A DNA stretch of 64,000 nucleotides from Caprimulgus europaeus. Lineage: Eukaryota > Chordata > Aves > Caprimulgiformes > Caprimulgidae. The notes beneath the pieces were generated by a model. The model saw only the letters and a program-made list of their open reading frames with translations, had not been told where the DNA came from and did no database searches. Position numbers and translations under genes: made by a program. Of this stretch, positions 58,423-64,000 are shown piece by piece (position 1 is the first letter of the stretch; the number at the start of each line of letters is the position of its first letter). The DNA lies in assembly GCA_907165065.1 (NCBI GenBank), contig OU015523.1, positions 26,315,834 to 26,379,833 on the forward strand. The letters are read 5' to 3'.

Positions 58423-60374
58423 TTACAAGCTTAAAATAATGCACATGGATTAAAATAAAATCCTTGTGATATGTTCAGGAAAGTAGCTATTTGATCAACA
58501 GACACAGGCTAATGCCTTGAGAACTAACGAACAGAAGGAGATGTGAAATAATGAAAACTGGGGATGGCAGTTTTGTTATCTGCGACTTTTTAGCAATTTC
58601 TACCAAAATCATTCCAAAAGCACTCCGAGGAAAGAATTAGGAAGCCTTGTCAGCTTTGCAGGCAGTGTACCCATCACCAGAACATAGGTTAAATAGGTCA
58701 AAGTGCACATGTGGAGGATGAATGCAGACTCTCTTACGTTGCAGGTGGGTCCTCATGCAGCAGACTTTGCAAAATCTGTGGGTGGGGGGAAAGTAAAGAA
58801 GAAACAGGGCACTAAAAATTGGTTACTGGGGCTCCTCCCCCAAATTTTATGCTTTTTTTTTTATATATATACTTCACAGCTTTAAGATAAAGGGCTGAGT
58901 ACTTTCTGTTTTCAGCTAGGTACCCCAGTCAGAAGGCAGCATGCTGCATTTTGTGCCTGTGTCCATGCCTGTTGGATGTGCTGTGCTTGCACACTGGGGA
59001 CACTGGAAATGCCACTCGGCACTCCTGCACCCCAAAATTCAACAACAGCATTTAAGCAGGGATGAGGCATCAACCTTCTTGGCCTGCAGCTTACCTGCAT
59101 GTACTGAGAAGCACCCTCCCTCCCTTTTTTCTCTGGTTAATATTTTACATCTTCTAGCTCTCCAGAAGAAGCACTGAAAAGCAATGCTTGCAAATAAAAT
59201 GTGGTTCTTTAATTTTTAAGTGCAAGCTTTTTCTTTTTTAAGTCTTCCCTAATTCTTTAGGCATAAGCTAGATGTCCTACCTAAACCCAGGGATCCCCAT
59301 CACAGGCCTCATCTGATGCAAACGCTATCTTTCTTGAGTGAGAGACTCATCATCTTTATTATTGTTCACGGAGGTATTCTGATTTATAGTACCAGTGAAG
59401 TTGTGTCACCTTGCACCAGCGCACATTAACTCACATCCTTCTGGTTGTTCCCCTGTTCTAGGAAATCATAGCTCTCTGCAGCAGTGGATGGCTCCTCTAC
59501 AATAGTCAATATTATCCTTTACATAACTGTTAAGATAACCATGTCATGTAAGGAACGTGACAAGAAAAAAAGATAAAGGAGACCTTTAATTTTAACATAA
59601 TTTTAAATTTAATATTGAAAATAAGAAGATATGAGTTAAGGAGTCGCTTCTAAGGTAGATTGCTCTATTCTTACCAGCATCAGCAGCATAAAAACTTGGC
59701 AGAAGTTGAATTCAACCAACTGCAGCACTTGTAATAATCTATAGTGTTATTTCAAAACCAGAAAGTCCCGAGAAAGTACAACTGACTCTTCAGTCAGAAG
59801 GTTTTTTGTGCTGCATCATTGCCACCACAACTGGCAAATAATGAAAAAACAAGCAAGCTGTTCATGTCCTTACAGAAACGAGGCTTCCTTGGCACTGTAC
59901 AACTGGGAATTTTCAAACCCAAATCTATACTGCAATGTGCATTTCGGAAGTTTCTCCCAATTTTTAAGTGTGTATTGAAAGCATTTCTCACTTGATGCAA
60001 GAGCAAGTATTGGTATCAATGACAGCCAACTTTGTGTTAATAGAAACATGTGAAGCTTAGTCATCGCACCCTACAAACACAACTGCCAACAACATAAAAG
60101 CAGTCATAAGTTTCTTGTTGGTAGAAAAGCCACTAATCTAAATACACATGACCGTGGTGACACATGACCTCTCTCAGACAAAGTGACAAGATTTGCACAA
60201 TGAGAGACAGAACTGGTAGAACCTCAAACTGTGTTTTATTTATATATCAGTTTACATTTTAGTTGATCTGAATGAATTTGGACAGACAAGTTTAGAAGCC
60301 TCAAAGAGACCAGTTGGGGATAAAAGTAGTTTTCCAAAGACAATAAAATTGGTTGTTATTTATGAGTGGCAATG
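58423..60374. other. Intergenic, no gene seen
   Basis: No repeat family or coding region recognised. The 78-codon frame at 58941 and its antisense shadow are judged spurious. Confidence 0.65.
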
Positions 60375-61080
60375 AGTGGCTTGAGGCCAGCTCTGAAGAG
60401 AAGGACTTGGGAGTGGTGGTAGTTCAACATGAGCCAGCAATGTGCGCTTGCAGCCCAGAAGGCCAATAACTGTATCCTGGGCTGCATCAAGAGAAGCGTG
60501 GCCAGGGAGTCCAGGGAGGTGATTCTGCCCCTCTACTCCTCTCTCGTAAGGCCCCACCTGGAGTGCTGTGTTCAGTTCTGGAGCCCCCAACACACGAAAG
60601 ACATGGACCTGTTAGAACGAGTCCAGAAGAGGCCACGAGGATGATCCGAGGGCTGGAGCACCTCTCCTACAAGGACAGGCTGAGAGAGTTGGGGCTGTTC
60701 AGCCTGGAGAAGAGAAGGCTCCAGGGAGATCTTATAGTGGCCTTCCAGTACCTGAAGGGGACCTATAAGAAAGCTGGGGAGGGACTTTTCATAAGGGCTG
60801 TTAATGACAGAACAAGGGGAAATGGCTTTAAGCTGAAAGAGGGGAGGTTTAGATGAGATATTAGGAAGAAATTCTTTCCTGTGAGGGTGGTGAGACACTG
60901 GAACAGGTTGCCCAGAGAAGCTGTGGATGCCCCCTCCCTGGAAGTGTTCAAGGCCAGGTTGGATGAGGCTTTGAGCAACCTGGTCTAGTGGGGGGTGTCC
61001 CTGCTCATGGCAGGGGGGTTGGAACTGGATGATCTTTAAGGTACCTTCCAGCCCAAACCATTCTATGATTCTATGATGAT
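60375..61080 (+). mobile_element. CR1: CR1 LINE, 5'-truncated
   Basis: The fragment covers the C-terminal ORF2 region: [39 protein letters not shown] and [19 protein letters not shown] are CR1 marks, now split between frames. The 3' UTR has GCTTTGAGCAACCTGGTCTA, GTGTCCCTGCTCATGGCAGG and a clean ATTCTATGATTCTATGATGA tail. That 3' end differs from the GTGCTTAG...GGTTTAG type seen at 5.0 and 37.5 kb, so this copy belongs to another CR1 subfamily. Confidence 0.94.
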
Positions 61081-63343
61081 TCTATTATTATACAATAGCA
61101 TTTCCTCAAAACTTCTTATACAAAATATCTGCTTGTTTTGTAAGATCCATGTTTGGAAGTTTCCTTCTCATTCTGCTACAACATTTCAGTCTTTTAAATC
61201 ATATTGTGCCACCAGTGAAACTGTCAAGCAGTATTAAAATAACAGAAATCAAAATGATGGAGGAAAAAACCTCTATTATTTCCTGATCTGCAATAGAACA
61301 AGGTGCATTTTAAATAGATTTTTTAAAGGCTTGCTCACTCAGATCTTAGGGATAGTACTCCTCTGCTTATTGACATGCACTCTGTTAAATGTTTTTGAGG
61401 GACATGAGGGACTCGGTGTATATACTATATTCCATTTTGCTCTCTCTTTGGAGTATTTAGCACACAACCCTAGAGTTGTGTAATTTTGCATAATCATTAC
61501 TTACATAGGCTATAAATGCCAATGCCAAAGCTTACGTTCCCAGCTGGAGTGGCAGCTTATTTGTACTCCTGAATGCTACTGGTTCATTTATTGCCTAGTT
61601 CCAGAAAGCTTGTTAAAAATGCCCCTGGATTGTTCATTCTTACCTATGCTTTACAGTCTATTAATAAGGCAATGGGGACTCCTGTGTATCTCCACATAAT
61701 TTCTGCATGTATTTATTAATAGAGAAACATATCTATATTTTGTTCTGCCCTCTGCATACAAAAAAAAAAACCATATTTTTTTAAGATGCGCTCTCATTTT
61801 AAGATTTCTTCTCCTAGCACTGTGCCAGCTGTGCAGTTTCTGCTATGATTCTCTGCCTGAATGTGCAGTATAATACAGCTCATGGTGTCATATGCTAACC
61901 ACTGTACAGCACAGTCACTGGCTGCCTCAGTTTGGGATGTTCTCCCCATCTTCTGAGCCTCTACGTGAAATGTGACAGGTGGTGTCATTTGTTACTGGGT
62001 AGTGATTCATAAGCATTTAACTAGAACATTGGTTCTTTTTTTACAGAGACTTAATGTGAGATAATTACCACAATTTCAGATTTACAGCTTTTGTCATAAA
62101 GGACAAGGCATTTGCATTTTCTGAGGCAGTAACTTGCTTTCACATAACAGGAAGGCGTGTGGATGAGCACTCAGAGCTGAAGGTTTATATCTTATCAGCA
62201 CCAGCCATGACTGCGCTCTGCCGTGGCTGCACGTACAGATGTAAACAGGTTGACTGTGACTTGCAAAACTCCACCTGAACCTCAGAATCCCAAATTTTCC
62301 AGCTGGTTCTTAGATGGAGGGATGTGAGGAGAAGTGGGTAATATGCAGGGGTAAAATACACCCTGGAGAACATTGCTCCTGTGAGCAACTCACAAACTCT
62401 AAATAGACCCTGGATGTTTTGAGAGGTTAGTCAACAGGAGATTGCTCTGCCAAGTGCTCCCTCTTGAAATCCCCAATAGTAGCAGCGGGCTTGGCAAAAA
62501 ACAAGTAGAGAAGACATTGCTCCAGAGATCCCATAAAATCACATCTCTTAGAAAGGCTGTAGGATCTTGACCTCCTATGGAGTACACCATAGCACAGACA
62601 AAATCCTTGCACAAAGTCCTAGAACAATCTGCTATGTGCTCAGGTAGTCTTTGAGTCAGCATAGGCAGAATTTGCAAGACAGACAAAAAGATGAGGATTT
62701 TGTACAGGAGAAAAGAGATCATAGTGGCATATGAAATAATATGAGAAAATTAATCTCCAAAGCCAAACAATGATCAGAAAACACCTTACAGGGAATTGAA
62801 GGTCATGTTTGTGATTCTCCTTATCAGGAAATAAGTGTGTGTCTGCAAGGACATACCCTCAGAATTTGTATTCTCTCCCACCCTTCTGGTAGAGCAGCAG
62901 CCCTTCCCTCCCTCTGCCTTCCCTCCTCTTCCTCACACCTCCAAATGTTTGTTGAGAGGTAAAGCAGCCAACATGTAACCCAGCTGGTCTTTTTTTGGGA
63001 CTGAAGACCCTATGTGAGCTCTGAAAACAAGACATAGAGGCTCATATCAGGAAAGATACAAAATATGCAATAGGAACTATCAATGACCAACATACTCACA
63101 GGCTGCTTTTCATGACTGTACTCAAGCCTAAGACATGTTGGTCCAGTTGGATATTGAATTTGACACAAGGCATAAGGTAACAGTAGCTTGCTGTGTGATC
63201 CAAGATGTCTAAATAAGTCTTCACTGACTTTTTCAGGTGTTTTGCAGTGTTTTGAAAAGCTCCTAGGCTAGGTAAGCTTGGGCTGGAATGTGATCCAGGC
63301 TTCAACAAACATCCAAGAACCTGCACTGTCATTAAGTCAATTA
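61081..63343. other. Intergenic, no gene seen
   Basis: No repeat family recognised. The 107-codon frame on - (62722 down to 62399) is leucine-rich but has no known motif and no splice context. Confidence 0.6.
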
Positions 63344-63622
63344 ACTGAAAGGAGGGTATAAAGATGATGGAGACAGGCTCTTTTCAGTGGTATCCAGTGG
63401 CAAGCAATGGGCACAAACAGGAACACAGGAGGCTCCAGCTGAACATCAGGAAATACTTTTTCACTATGAGGGTGACCAAGCTTTGGCACAGGTTGCCCAA
63501 GGAAGCTGTGGAGTCTCTGTCCTTGGAGATATTCAAAAGCCATCTGGACATAGTCCCAGGCAACTGGTTCTGGATGACCTTGCTTGAGCAGAAGGGTTGG
63601 ACAAGATGAGCTCCAGAGGTGT
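63344..63622 (+). mobile_element. CR1: CR1 LINE 3' fragment, third subfamily type
   Basis: ACTGAAAGGAGGGTATAAAG, GATGGAGACAGGCTCTTTTC, ATCAGGAAATACTTTTTCAC, GGCACAGGTTGCCCAAGGAA, CATCTGGACATAGTCCCAGG and GCTTGAGCAGAAGGGTTGGA follow the CR1 ORF2 end and 3' UTR in order. The GGCAACTGG...CTTGAGCAG type of end differs from both other kinds in the window. The octamer tail is missing or decayed. The open frame at 63364-63609 is the ORF2 end of this copy. Confidence 0.9.
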
Positions 63623-64000
63623 CTTCCCTGTGAAGGGGGAAAAGGAAAAGAAACAGTGTGGTCCTGAGATAAACTTTGAAAGTGGTTTCCAGAGGCTCCT
63701 ATCTTGCACTGTGAGAAACCTAACTCCAATAGCTTTCTAAAAAAGGTTTTGAGTCCCCTCCAGTGCTGGCAGAACCAATTTCCACAGGTGTGGATCAACA
63801 GCTGCCCAAAGAAGGGAGAGGAAAAGCAGGAACAGTAGGAAAAAAGGAACAACAGTCCGACTATTGTGTCTTAGGCAACACCTAAGACAAAAAATTAACA
63901 AAGAATCAATTTATCAGGAAATGACAGTATATAATCAGTTCCATCATTTCTATTAAAAGTACTCTTTCCAATTGTCAACTTGCTGTTTTCAGCCACTTTC
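63623..64000. other. Intergenic, nothing recognised
   Basis: No coding region, tail or repeat family identified. The 171-codon - strand frame that covers part of it is largely the antisense of the CR1 fragment. Confidence 0.65.

Noticed and set aside
63337-63852. 171-codon open frame on the - strand
   Set aside because: Much of it is the antisense of a CR1 fragment, with unrelated flanking sequence.
1-64000. Search for CRISPR arrays, operons, tRNA/rRNA genes or a defence system
   Set aside because: The window is avian nuclear DNA with one intron-containing gene. None of these structures is visible.

Overview
This window is vertebrate nuclear DNA, AT-rich and CpG-poor. It almost certainly comes from a bird. 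CR1 retroposon fragments carry the avian CR1 3' signature (ATTCTATG-type octamer tails) at five places, and there is a long avian-type retroviral LTR. The one gene I can support is the avian orthologue of MAP3K7CL (MAP3K7 C-terminal-like; TAK1L, human C21orf7). It runs left to right on the + strand across the first 45 kb.

MAP3K7CL layout: four exons encode a complete 142-residue protein: 17732-17840 (start ATG at 17771), 26541-26602, 35556-35671 and 44916-45096 (stop TAA 45094-45096). All introns are GT-AG, the phases join without a break, and a polyadenylation signal lies at 45161-45166. A fifth exon at 627-739 matches the N-terminal part of the long human isoform. It splices in frame to an open reading frame that continues upstream of the ATG in the 17.7 kb exon, so a longer product is likely, with its start left of the window. 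The 17.7 kb exon and the one before it also resemble the region of the paralogue TAK1 just upstream of its C-terminal coiled coil.

Introns: the first (740-17731) holds a solo retroviral LTR (4875-6544) with a younger CR1 inserted inside it, a perfect 18-bp hairpin, a 24-bp palindrome, an old palindromic repeat, and a candidate alternative first exon just before the 17.7 kb exon. Later introns hold old MIR-like SINEs and a 1.1-kb CR1 (37.5-38.6 kb) whose reverse-transcriptase C-terminal part is still an open frame of 339 codons.

Downstream of 45.2 kb I see no host gene. From remembered human gene order this should be the MAP3K7CL-BACH1 interval, but no BACH1 coding exon is visible. It holds three more CR1 pieces, small satellites, a possible decayed coding remnant near 58 kb, and a very long perfect pentanucleotide array, (CCCTT)48 on + and (AAGGG)48 on -, at 54631-54870. 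That motif matches the expanded RFC1 repeat of human CANVAS. I found no RNA genes, CRISPR arrays or multi-gene system. The most interesting items are the conserved upstream MAP3K7CL exon with its in-frame join, the AAGGG array, and the nested LTR/CR1.
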